DNA of 64,000 nt from Cerina sp048266425 (lineage in GTDB: Bacteria; Bacteroidota; Bacteroidia; Flavobacteriales; Flavobacteriaceae). The stretch spans positions 1-64,000 of the forward strand of contig JBLWZN010000020.1 of the NCBI GenBank assembly GCA_048266425.1. Reading direction: 5' to 3'. The stretch's first letter is position 1; every line of letters begins with the position of its first letter. Shown piece after piece: positions 18,235 through 25,713 of the stretch. The translations under genes and the position numbers were made by a program. The notes below the pieces were generated by a model that saw only the letters and a program-made list of their open reading frames with translations, had not been told where the DNA came from and did not search any database.

Positions 18235-19458
18235 TTAAAAATTTATAACAGCATCTAGTGCCTCGTCGGCTTCTTTATGAATAAAATTAGCTTGGTAGTT
18301 TATTGTTGTTTTTAGATCACTATGTCGATATAGTTTTTGAAGCATTAGCGGGTGAATTTTATCCCCTGCAATATTGCCAAAGGAATGCCGCGCAATATGC
18401 ATAGTGATTTTCTTGTCAATCTTCGCCTTTCCAGCAATTAGCTTTAAATACTTATTGAATTTTAAAGTTGCATTTTTTGTGCTTCGCAACATTCTATCGA
18501 AATTGTCAGGTTCGATACCTCTTAATTCTGGGAAGATAAACTCATTAACGTTAAGATTTGGGTCTGCATAATTATTAATGATTTCCTGAAGCTTATCCGA
18601 TATTTTTAAGGAGATTACCTTGCTGTTTTTGTTCATACGATAATACAGCCGTCCTTCATGAATATCGCTCCATCGTATTTTTAAAACATCACCAATTCGC
18701 ATTCCTGCCAAGTAAAAGCTAAACATCCAAACATTTCTCGCATGATTTTGTGGTCCATGCTCGGAAAGGTCAAGATTTGCAATACGGGAAATTTCTTCTT
18801 CCGATAACCCAATTTTGACAGATTGCGGTATCCTGATTCTAACTTTGCCTTTTTCCGACCCAAATGGATAAAATTCCTGTTTTATCAGTTTTTCTTGAAT
18901 AGCTCTATTATATAGGGTGCGGATGAACATAAGAATATTGGCAATACTCCGGTCTCCAAGTGTTCCAAGAGCTCTTAAGTGACTTTGGAGGCCACGAAGA
19001 AATGTAACAGTTATCTGATCAAAGTTTAGGGATTTTCCGCCTACGTAGTCTTTGATGCGATTGAGCAGTGGGCGTTCACTATCGATCCGAGAAAACTTCT
19101 TGCTTTCTTCGAGTTGTTTGAAGTGCTTTTCGGCATAATCGAAAAAGGAATGTCCTGTATATGTAATGGTCAATTGGGTTTTAAGTTCTCCTATGGAAAA
19201 ATGATCGCCGTCTTTTGCCGTAGTATCCAGTAAAATTTCATTTGCTTCGGCTTGCCTGCTTGCAATAAGATTATTTAATCGGGCAGAGTTTGGGTGTGAT
19301 TTTTTAACTCGCTGTTTAGATTCGTCCCAATATTTAGGGTCGAGATATTGGCCTGTATATAAAAAAGTTGATTTTCTGTCTTTAGTGATGCGCACAGTAA
19401 TGGGAAAAAGCCCTTGTTTATTACTTTTTTTTCTTAATATTACGTTGATTGTCGCCAT
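18235..19458 (-). CDS. Tyrosine recombinase / integrase
   Basis: A 407-residue phage-type integrase of the Bacteroidota class. It has an N-terminal arm-binding domain (about 1-90), a SAM-like core-binding domain (about 100-200) and a catalytic domain with the full set of residues: Arg in LAGMRIGD, Lys in MNKNSKVISL, HIARHS (HxxR), His in YRHSD and the nucleophile Tyr in TTINYQ. It would integrate and excise the element at the tRNA-like site about 160 bp upstream of its start. It points toward the relaxase and is AT-rich, unlike the mob genes. Confidence 0.93.
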   Translation of the reverse strand: MATINVILRKKSNKQGLFPITVRITKDRKSTFLYTGQYLDPKYWDESKQRVKKSHPNSARLNNLIASRQAEANEILLDTTAKDGDHFSIGELKTQLTITYTGHSFFDYAEKHFKQLEESKKFSRIDSERPLLNRIKDYVGGKSLNFDQITVTFLRGLQSHLRALGTLGDRSIANILMFIRTLYNRAIQEKLIKQEFYPFGSEKGKVRIRIPQSVKIGLSEEEISRIANLDLSEHGPQNHARNVWMFSFYLAGMRIGDVLKIRWSDIHEGRLYYRMNKNSKVISLKISDKLQEIINNYADPNLNVNEFIFPELRGIEPDNFDRMLRSTKNATLKFNKYLKLIAGKAKIDKKITMHIARHSFGNIAGDKIHPLMLQKLYRHSDLKTTINYQANFIHKEADEALDAVINF

Positions 19459-19536
19459 GATTTTCTGTGCTAGTTGGATAAAGATACAAATTCCAGGTAC
19501 AACATAGGTACAACAAATGGTGGTTTTACTTGTATT

Positions 19537-19553
19537 TATATGGTCCTATATGG
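19537..19553. repeat. Two 10-bp-phased TATATGG motifs, right set
   Basis: TATATGG occurs at 19537 and 19547, between the integrase start and the attachment site. The 22-bp context matches the left set at 15265 with one internal difference plus a differing flank. A shared motif at both ends is what integrase arm or excisionase sites would look like. Confidence 0.55.
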
Positions 19554-19619
19554 TTTTATGATTTTTATAAAATGCTCATAACCAATTAAATAAGATTAAA
19601 TTAAACCATAAATTTGTAA

Positions 19620-19642
19620 GTTCGAGTCCTAGTAGGCCAACA
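19620..19642 (+). other. tRNA-Gln-like 3' fragment, putative right attachment site
   Basis: GTTCGAGTCCTAGTAGGCCA reads as a T-loop (TTCGAGT), T-stem 3' strand (CCTAG), acceptor 3' strand (TAGGCCA) and discriminator A. The implied 5' acceptor strand, TGGCCTA, begins with T as glutamine tRNAs do. No tRNA body precedes it: the upstream 80 bp are AT-rich element DNA. This is the expected footprint of integration into a tRNA 3' end. The tRNA identity is inference. Confidence 0.6.
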
Positions 19643-19657
19643 AAGTTTTTATTATAT

Positions 19658-19688
19658 GTCCCGATTTCAAATGGAATCGGGACTTTTT
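19658..19688 (+). terminator. Rho-independent terminator, repeat copy 1
   Basis: GTCCCGATT (19658-19666) pairs perfectly with AATCGGGAC (19675-19683), followed by five T. It probably terminated the original tRNA transcript. Confidence 0.85.
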
Positions 19689-19773
19689 GGTTATTCTGGG
19701 AATGTAGGACGAGAAGTTTATCCTGAGCGAAGTCGAAGGGAGTCCTAGTAGGCCAACAAAGTTTTTATTATAA

Positions 19774-19804
19774 GTCCCGATTTCAAATGGAATCGGGACT
19801 TTTT
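19774..19804 (+). terminator. Rho-independent terminator, repeat copy 2
   Basis: The same nine-base-pair stem and T-run as copy 1, offset by 116 bp. Confidence 0.85.
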
Positions 19805-19889
19805 GGTTATTCTGGGAATTTAGGACGAGAAGGTTATCCTGAGCGAAGTCGAAGGGAGTCCTAGTAGGCCAACAAAGTTTTTATTATAA

Positions 19890-19921
19890 GTCCCGATTTC
19901 AAATGGAATCGGGACTTTTTT
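19890..19921 (+). terminator. Rho-independent terminator, repeat copy 3
   Basis: The same nine-base-pair stem with a slightly longer T-run (six T), offset by 232 bp from copy 1; the tandem array ends here. Confidence 0.85.
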
Positions 19922-20427
19922 GTTTCCTAGGTCTTGGAAATAAAAGTTTTTTACTTCTAAATTGCCTTTTACTGTTGCCACAAGAGATCGCAATACAATG
20001 CACCTTGACTAGTATGAGTTGGGTTTCTTCTTGGAACCATTCGAAAGCCATCATCTTTTAAAACATAATATAACCCTCATCTGTAATCTTCAACCAATGG
20101 TTTGCCACATGGATTTCTACAAAGCAAAAGGTAAGATTAGGATTATTGATGAACTTTTTGATGTATGCAAAAATTGACAGGCGAATTAATATGCGCCCCT
20201 GTAGGAAAGCATGGACGTGTAAAATTTCGAATCAATTCTCTTTTGTTATAATTATAACATACTAACCTACCGTTTTCCCTCTATGGGCAGCGTTTATGTG
20301 GCTTTTGAATGTAAAATCAATTCGTAAAATTTTTGGAATTTGGCAATACTTTAAAATATATTTACTAATATTAACACGATTTTAAGACCAAAAGGCTTGC
20401 CTTGATAATCCGCAGGGTAATTTTTTT
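19922..20427. other. Non-coding leader upstream of susC-like gene
   Basis: No open frame, RNA gene or repeat unit is evident. The only clear structure is a 16-bp palindrome at 20244. The last 150 bp are AT-rich and probably hold the promoter of the susC-like gene, but no clean TTTG/TAnnTTTG pair is visible. Confidence 0.5.
20244..20259. promoter_or_regulatory. 16-bp perfect palindrome, candidate operator
   Basis: TGTTATAATTATAACA is a perfect palindrome about 170 bp upstream of the susC-like start. It could be an operator for a dimeric regulator of the SusCD operon. No regulator gene lies nearby, so this is only suggestive. Confidence 0.3.
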
Positions 20428-23400
20428 ATGTTAAAAAGTCAAAAAAAAACTCTATTAAAACTAACTAAACAATTAATGATTATGATTCAAAAAAGTGATT
20501 ATCATTCGTTAAAGCCTAAGAGTTGGGGACGATTGTCCCCCTCCCTTGCAGCAAAGGCTTTATCATGCTTGCTTTGTTTTGGAGCACAATTGGCCATGGC
20601 CAACACAACTTCAAATTATGAAGGGACCAATGCGGTAGTAACCGTGCAATCGACCGTAACGGGTACGGTTATTGATTCAGATGGGGCTCCCCTGCCAGGA
20701 GCCAACGTTTTGGTAAAAGGTACCACCAACGGTACCCAAACCGATTTTGACGGTAATTTCTCCATACAGGTAGAACCAGGAGCTACCTTGGTGTTCAGCT
20801 ACATCGGTTTTATAAAACAGGAAGTGGCCGTAGGTAGCAAGACAGAAATCATTGTCACCATGTTGGAAGATGCGGCCCAGCTCTCCGAGGTAATCGTAAC
20901 GGGTTATTCTACGGAGACCAAAAGGGAGACCACTGGTGCTATCTCTACCGTAAAGGCAGAAGATATAGCCGCTATTCCCAGTGCAAACATCGAGCAATCC
21001 TTACAAGGTAGGGTAGCCGGGATTACGGTTATCACCAATGGGCAGCCTGGATCTACCAGCCAGATAAGGATTCGTGGATTTGGCGCCTTTGGCGGTAACG
21101 AACCCCTTTATATTGTGGATGGGGTGCCGGTAACCTCTACGGATTTCCTTAACCCTGCCGATATTGACAATACCACGGTCCTTAAGGATGCCGCCGCCGC
21201 TTCTATCTATGGAGCCAGGGCTGCAAACGGAGTGGTGGTTTATACAACTAAACAGGGAGCTCGGGCAAAACAAAAAACTGAAATGACCTTGACCATTAAC
21301 AGTGGGGTTACCGATCCCAATGTTGGAGGGGCGCCAGATATGTTGAATCCACAGGATATGGCGGATTGGACCTTTCAGGCCTACCGCAACAACGCGGCCG
21401 CGACGGGAACACCGGTCCAATATACCCATCCCCAGTATGGACCTGGGCCAAACCCACGCTTTCCGGATTATCTGTACGCCGATGGAGCCAGTGGGGTAGT
21501 GGGATCAGTGGATATGGCCAAGATTCAGGCCGACTACGAAAGAGATCCCCTGAATACCTTTTTGATCAAACCAAATCTACATGGCACCAACTGGTATAAG
21601 GAGATTACCAGGGTTGCCCCCTTGAATAGGATATCCCTTAACTTTAATGGTGGTACTGAAGCTGGACGTTTCTTTATTGGATTGGGTGCCCAGAGCCAAG
21701 ATGGGGTTACCATTGGAAATAGTTTTACAAGGTATACCATCCGTGCCAATTCCGAATGGGATTTAAGGCCATGGTTGGCCATTGGGGAGAACTTCCAGGC
21801 TACTTATCGTTCCGCGAAAGGTATTGAAGGTGGCCAGGGTGGAATAGGTGTTGCAGATGACGAATCTACCTTGTTGTCCGCTTTCCGTATGCCTACCATT
21901 ATTCCTGTGCGGGATGAGTTTGGTAGCTATGCGAGTACCAAGGCGGCCGGGTTTAACAACCCCCGTAACCCGGTAAGGGTTTTGGATTACGACCGTGGAA
22001 ACGATACCAATTTCAATATCAACCTGTTCGGTAATATGTATTTGTTGTTAAAGCCTATCGATGGACTTACCCTTCGATCAAGTCTGGGTATGCAGTACAA
22101 TAGTTATTACTATACGGACTACAACTACAAGTATTTAGGAGATTCCGAGCCCCAGGCTAGCGATAGTTTTAGCGAGGGCAGTGGATACAATTTCCAATGG
22201 GTATTTACCAATACCGCTACCTATGAAAAATTGTTCGGCGTTCACAAGGTCAAAGTTTTGGGCGGTATGGAGGCTTTAAATACCGGCAATGGAAGAAATA
22301 TTTCTGGTTCTGGGATCAATCCCTTCTCCATGGACACCGATTATGTAACGTTGAACAACGTAGATAGCCCACAGGTTAACAGTGGTCTGTACAGCGGGGT
22401 AAATTTTTACTCCCTCTTTGGGAAACTGGATTATAATTTTGACGAGCGTTATTATGTTACAGGGGTTGTCCGTAGGGATGGTTCCTCCCGTTTTGGGTCA
22501 AATAACCGATATGGGGTATTCCCTGCTGCTTCCGTGGCCTGGAGGGTCATTGCAGAATCCTTTATGCAGAACCAAAAGGTGTTTAGTGACCTTAAGGTCC
22601 GTGCAGGATGGGGGCAAATGGGTAATTCCAACAACGTAAACCCCAACAACCAATACTCACTTTATGCGTCAGATAAAGGGGCCACTTATTATCCCATTCA
22701 AGGCCAGGCTACCGGTGCCGATCCTGGTTATGCACAAAGCCGTATAGGAAACCCGGATGCCAAATGGGAAACCAGTGAAACCCTGAACATAGGTTTTGAC
22801 GCTTCCTTTTTTAACAACCACTTGGACTTGATTTTGGATTGGTGGAACAAAGACACCAAAGATCTCTTGTACACCATACAGCTTCCAGGGGTTGTTGGAA
22901 CATGGGCCGCTTCCCCAGCTGTGAACATAGCGACTATGAACAACCATGGGGTTGATTTCCAGATTGTCGGCCGAGGCAATTTTACCGAGGATTTTTCTTT
23001 TGAGGTAACGTTGAACAACTCTTTCCTTAGCAACGAGATTACTTACCTTACTCCTGGGCTCGATTTCTTTGATGCGGGTAATTATAGGGGTATTTCCCCT
23101 ACCAATAGGAATGCCGTGGGCCATTCCCTTTCCTCTTTCTTTGGATACAAGGTTATGGGTTATTTTAATACCCAAGCCGAGGTGGACAGTGCTCCTGCAC
23201 AGGACGGTAAGGGCTTGGGCCGGTTTAGGTACGAGGACGTTAATGGGGATGGTGTAATTACCCCTGATGACCGTACCTTTCTCGGAAGTCCGGTACCTGC
23301 ATACACGGGGGGTCTAACCTTGAATCTTAAATATAAGCAGCTGGAATTTGAGACCTATTGGTATGGATCTTTTGGGAACGATGTATGGAACCAGCAAAAA

Positions 23401-23802
23401 TGGTTTACCGATTTCTTCGGTAGTTTTGAGGGTGCTGCCAAAGGTGTTGCAGCCTTTAAATCTTGGACCCCGGAATTGGGTAACAACGCTGCCGCCCCAA
23501 TCTGGGAAAGCGCTTCCAACCTAAGTACCAATGGTGCTGGTAACTCTTGGTACGTAGAAGACGCTACTTTTGTAAGGTTGCAACGTATCTCCTTGAGCTA
23601 TGATTTTGATACCCCTTTTACCGATCGCTTGAACGTTAAAGGATTGAAAATGGGGGTAGCTGCCAACAACCTTTGGACCATAACCAATTATTCCGGTATT
23701 GATCCAAGCGTCGGTGGTGGTGCCGATACCAATTTTGGGGTAGACGTAGGGAACTATCCCGCAACTCCAAGTTTCACTATAGATTTGGAATTGAAATTCT
23801 AA
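20428..23802 (+). CDS. SusC/RagA-type TonB-linked outer-membrane transporter
   Basis: A 1124-residue protein. After an unusually long N-terminal stretch the hydrophobic signal segment lies at about 38-58 (AAKALSCLLCFGAQLAMA), so an internal ATG is possible as the start. Then follow a carboxypeptidase-like regulatory domain (VTGTVIDSDGAPLPGANVLVKG, about 75-150), a plug domain (LSEVIVTGYS, LQGRVAGITV, IRIRGFGAFGGNEPLYIVDG) and a 22-strand-type barrel ending in aromatic F. SusC proteins import oligosaccharides or peptides with a SusD lid, energised by TonB. The SusD partner follows after 48 bp. The ligand cannot be predicted, because no polysaccharide enzyme is in the operon. Confidence 0.95.
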   Translation: MLKSQKKTLLKLTKQLMIMIQKSDYHSLKPKSWGRLSPSLAAKALSCLLCFGAQLAMANTTSNYEGTNAVVTVQSTVTGTVIDSDGAPLPGANVLVKGTTNGTQTDFDGNFSIQVEPGATLVFSYIGFIKQEVAVGSKTEIIVTMLEDAAQLSEVIVTGYSTETKRETTGAISTVKAEDIAAIPSANIEQSLQGRVAGITVITNGQPGSTSQIRIRGFGAFGGNEPLYIVDGVPVTSTDFLNPADIDNTTVLKDAAAASIYGARAANGVVVYTTKQGARAKQKTEMTLTINSGVTDPNVGGAPDMLNPQDMADWTFQAYRNNAAATGTPVQYTHPQYGPGPNPRFPDYLYADGASGVVGSVDMAKIQADYERDPLNTFLIKPNLHGTNWYKEITRVAPLNRISLNFNGGTEAGRFFIGLGAQSQDGVTIGNSFTRYTIRANSEWDLRPWLAIGENFQATYRSAKGIEGGQGGIGVADDESTLLSAFRMPTIIPVRDEFGSYASTKAAGFNNPRNPVRVLDYDRGNDTNFNINLFGNMYLLLKPIDGLTLRSSLGMQYNSYYYTDYNYKYLGDSEPQASDSFSEGSGYNFQWVFTNTATYEKLFGVHKVKVLGGMEALNTGNGRNISGSGINPFSMDTDYVTLNNVDSPQVNSGLYSGVNFYSLFGKLDYNFDERYYVTGVVRRDGSSRFGSNNRYGVFPAASVAWRVIAESFMQNQKVFSDLKVRAGWGQMGNSNNVNPNNQYSLYASDKGATYYPIQGQATGADPGYAQSRIGNPDAKWETSETLNIGFDASFFNNHLDLILDWWNKDTKDLLYTIQLPGVVGTWAASPAVNIATMNNHGVDFQIVGRGNFTEDFSFEVTLNNSFLSNEITYLTPGLDFFDAGNYRGISPTNRNAVGHSLSSFFGYKVMGYFNTQAEVDSAPAQDGKGLGRFRYEDVNGDGVITPDDRTFLGSPVPAYTGGLTLNLKYKQLEFETYWYGSFGNDVWNQQKWFTDFFGSFEGAAKGVAAFKSWTPELGNNAAAPIWESASNLSTNGAGNSWYVEDATFVRLQRISLSYDFDTPFTDRLNVKGLKMGVAANNLWTITNYSGIDPSVGGGADTNFGVDVGNYPATPSFTIDLELKF

Positions 23803-23850
23803 TATGATCAGGATTTAAACAAAAAACTTATCTTATAAAAAAATAAACAG

Positions 23851-25599
23851 ATGAAAACAATAAATAAATTCAAGAAAATGTCGGTTTGCCTGATCGCCCT
23901 TACCTTGGCAGGGGTATCATGTAAGGACGACTTTTTAGAGGTGCCGCCTACGGGTTCTCTTTCCAATGCCCAATTGGCGTCAAAAAAGGGTATCGATGGA
24001 GCGTTGATCGGGGCTTATTCTGCGGTCAATGGAGTATTTGGAAGTCGTTTTGAAGGTCCGAATGCTTGGGTTACCGGTTCTATAGTTGGTGGAGACGCCA
24101 ACAAGGGTACCGACCCTGGGGACTATTCCAGCATCAACCCTATACAGCGTTTTGAGATGAATGCTCTGGATGGGGATATGAACAATCTATGGAGGGGCCG
24201 TTACGAAGGTATCAGTAGGTGTAATGCCGTTCTGAATCTTTTGACACAGGCCACCGACGTTAACGAGGCCGATGCCAAGCAGATTTCCGCAGAGGCCAGG
24301 ATGTTAAGGGGCCATTTCTATTTTGACCTTAAACGGCATTTTAACAGCATTCCCTATATCGATGAGACCATCCCGGCCTCGGAGGTGGGTTCTATTCCCA
24401 ACACTCCGGATGTTTGGGACAAGATAGATGCAGACTTCCAATATGCTTATGACAACCTTAATCCAACTCCAAGTCAGGCTGGAAGGGTAAACAAATGGGC
24501 AGCTGCTGCCTATATGGGCAAATCCAAATTGTACCAGCACAAATATGCCGAGGCCAAGACTTGGTTTGATAATGTTATTGCCAATGGAGTTACCTATCAG
24601 GGGGTAAAATATGCCTTAAATGATAATTATGTGGCCATTTACAATGCAGAAAATGACAATGCTACTTCTGAGGCCATTATGGATGTGGAATCTGCCAACG
24701 GTACCGGTAATGTTCAAAACGCCAACTATTTTGATGACCTTAACTATCCCTATAATACGGGTCTCGACGGTCCAGGTAACTGTTGCGGGTTCTTTCAGCC
24801 CAGTTTTGAAATGGCCAATTCCTTCCGCGTAGGTGCCGATGGGCTTCCCATGTTGGACGGATCTTATAACGATCCATCCAACGAGTTAAAGACCGACTAT
24901 AACGTTGAGTCTGCGGATCCCTTTACCCCCGATGCAGGTTTGTTGGATCCACGAATCGATTTTTCCATTGGAAGAAGAGGTATCCCTTATTTGGATTGGA
25001 TTCCCCACCCAGGGAAGGCTTGGATCAGAAAGCAGGATTATGCAGGTCCTTATTCGCCTAAAAAGTACGTGTACTACAAATCCCAAGAGAATACGTTTAC
25101 CGACGGTAGCTCTTGGACCCGAGGCTATGCAACAATGAACTATACGATTATCCGTTATGCCGATGTATTGTTGATGGCCGCCGAGGCCGAGATAGAGGCG
25201 GGTTCTTTGGCCAAAGCCATGGAATACGTAAATATGGTACGGGAAAGGGCCGCAAAATCCGAGTATTGGGTCAAGAATCCAGACAATACCAATGCGGCAA
25301 ACTATAAGATAGAACCGTACCCTGCTTCCCAATTCGCTACCAAGGCTTCCGCAACCGCTGCAGTGAGGTTTGAGCGCAAGCTGGAACTTTCTGGTGAAGG
25401 TTACCGTTTCTTTGACTTGGTACGATGGGGAATTGCAGATTCGGTGCTCAATGCATATTTACAGCATGAAGGCAAGATTTTGGTAACCATGTTTGGTGGT
25501 GCCAAGTTTACAGCCGGTAAAAATGAGTACTATCCTATTCCTCAACAGCAAATAGATTTGGAAGGTTCGGATATTCTAAAACAGAATCCTGGCTACTAA
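23851..25599 (+). CDS. SusD/RagB-type lipoprotein
   Basis: A 582-residue surface lipoprotein with lipobox AGVSC (Cys24) followed by KDDFLEVPPTG, the common SusD start. The helical TPR-like scaffold is visible (ISAEARMLRGHFYFDLKRHF; RYADVLLMAAEAEIEAG), as is the C-terminal RFERKLELSGEGYRFFDLVRWG segment and the final NPGY. It caps the SusC barrel and binds ligand. A strong terminator follows at 25636. Confidence 0.95.
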   Translation: MKTINKFKKMSVCLIALTLAGVSCKDDFLEVPPTGSLSNAQLASKKGIDGALIGAYSAVNGVFGSRFEGPNAWVTGSIVGGDANKGTDPGDYSSINPIQRFEMNALDGDMNNLWRGRYEGISRCNAVLNLLTQATDVNEADAKQISAEARMLRGHFYFDLKRHFNSIPYIDETIPASEVGSIPNTPDVWDKIDADFQYAYDNLNPTPSQAGRVNKWAAAAYMGKSKLYQHKYAEAKTWFDNVIANGVTYQGVKYALNDNYVAIYNAENDNATSEAIMDVESANGTGNVQNANYFDDLNYPYNTGLDGPGNCCGFFQPSFEMANSFRVGADGLPMLDGSYNDPSNELKTDYNVESADPFTPDAGLLDPRIDFSIGRRGIPYLDWIPHPGKAWIRKQDYAGPYSPKKYVYYKSQENTFTDGSSWTRGYATMNYTIIRYADVLLMAAEAEIEAGSLAKAMEYVNMVRERAAKSEYWVKNPDNTNAANYKIEPYPASQFATKASATAAVRFERKLELSGEGYRFFDLVRWGIADSVLNAYLQHEGKILVTMFGGAKFTAGKNEYYPIPQQQIDLEGSDILKQNPGY

Positions 25600-25635
25600 A
25601 CCAATTGTGGTTGTGACCTAAACATTAATTAGAAG

Positions 25636-25664
25636 AGACTGCTGTAAAAGGCAGTCTTTTTTTT
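25636..25664 (+). terminator. Rho-independent terminator after the SusCD pair
   Basis: AGACTGC (25636-25642) pairs with GCAGTCT (25651-25657), followed by a run of eight T. It separates susCD from the FG-GAP gene, which therefore needs read-through or its own promoter. Confidence 0.85.
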
Positions 25665-25713
25665 GCTTCTTTGATAGCCTTCATGGATATTTGTAGAAAC
25701 TAACTAGCACATA

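Larger units (their letters stand above)
14577..19645. mobile_element. Integrative mobilizable element (mobC, relaxase, integrase), left end uncertain
   Basis: The element is defined by a structured non-coding leader, mobC and relaxase (+ strand), a tyrosine integrase (- strand) and, 160 bp beyond the integrase start, a tRNA-Gln-like 3' fragment that serves as the right attachment site. It has no conjugation (type IV secretion) genes, so it would need a helper. No cargo gene is visible. The mob genes are clearly richer in G+C than the integrase gene, so the element is a mosaic. The left boundary is a guess placed at the start of the GC-rich repeats; no second attachment site or intact tRNA is present there. 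Confidence 0.65.
19624..19920 (+). repeat. 116-bp tandem repeat of tRNA 3' end plus terminator, 2.6 copies
   Basis: Units start at 19624, 19740 and 19856, exactly 116 bp apart; the third is cut after its terminator. Each unit holds GAGTCCTAGTAGGCCAACAA, a strong terminator, and (in the first two) a stretch ending in TCCTGAGCGAAGTCGAAGGG. Copies differ at only a few positions, so the amplification is recent. Only the first copy keeps the T-loop start GTTC. Confidence 0.9.

Noticed and set aside
19620..19920. CRISPR-like array
   Set aside because: The three units are contiguous 116-bp copies with no variable spacers, they contain terminators, and no cas genes are near; they are a tandem duplication.
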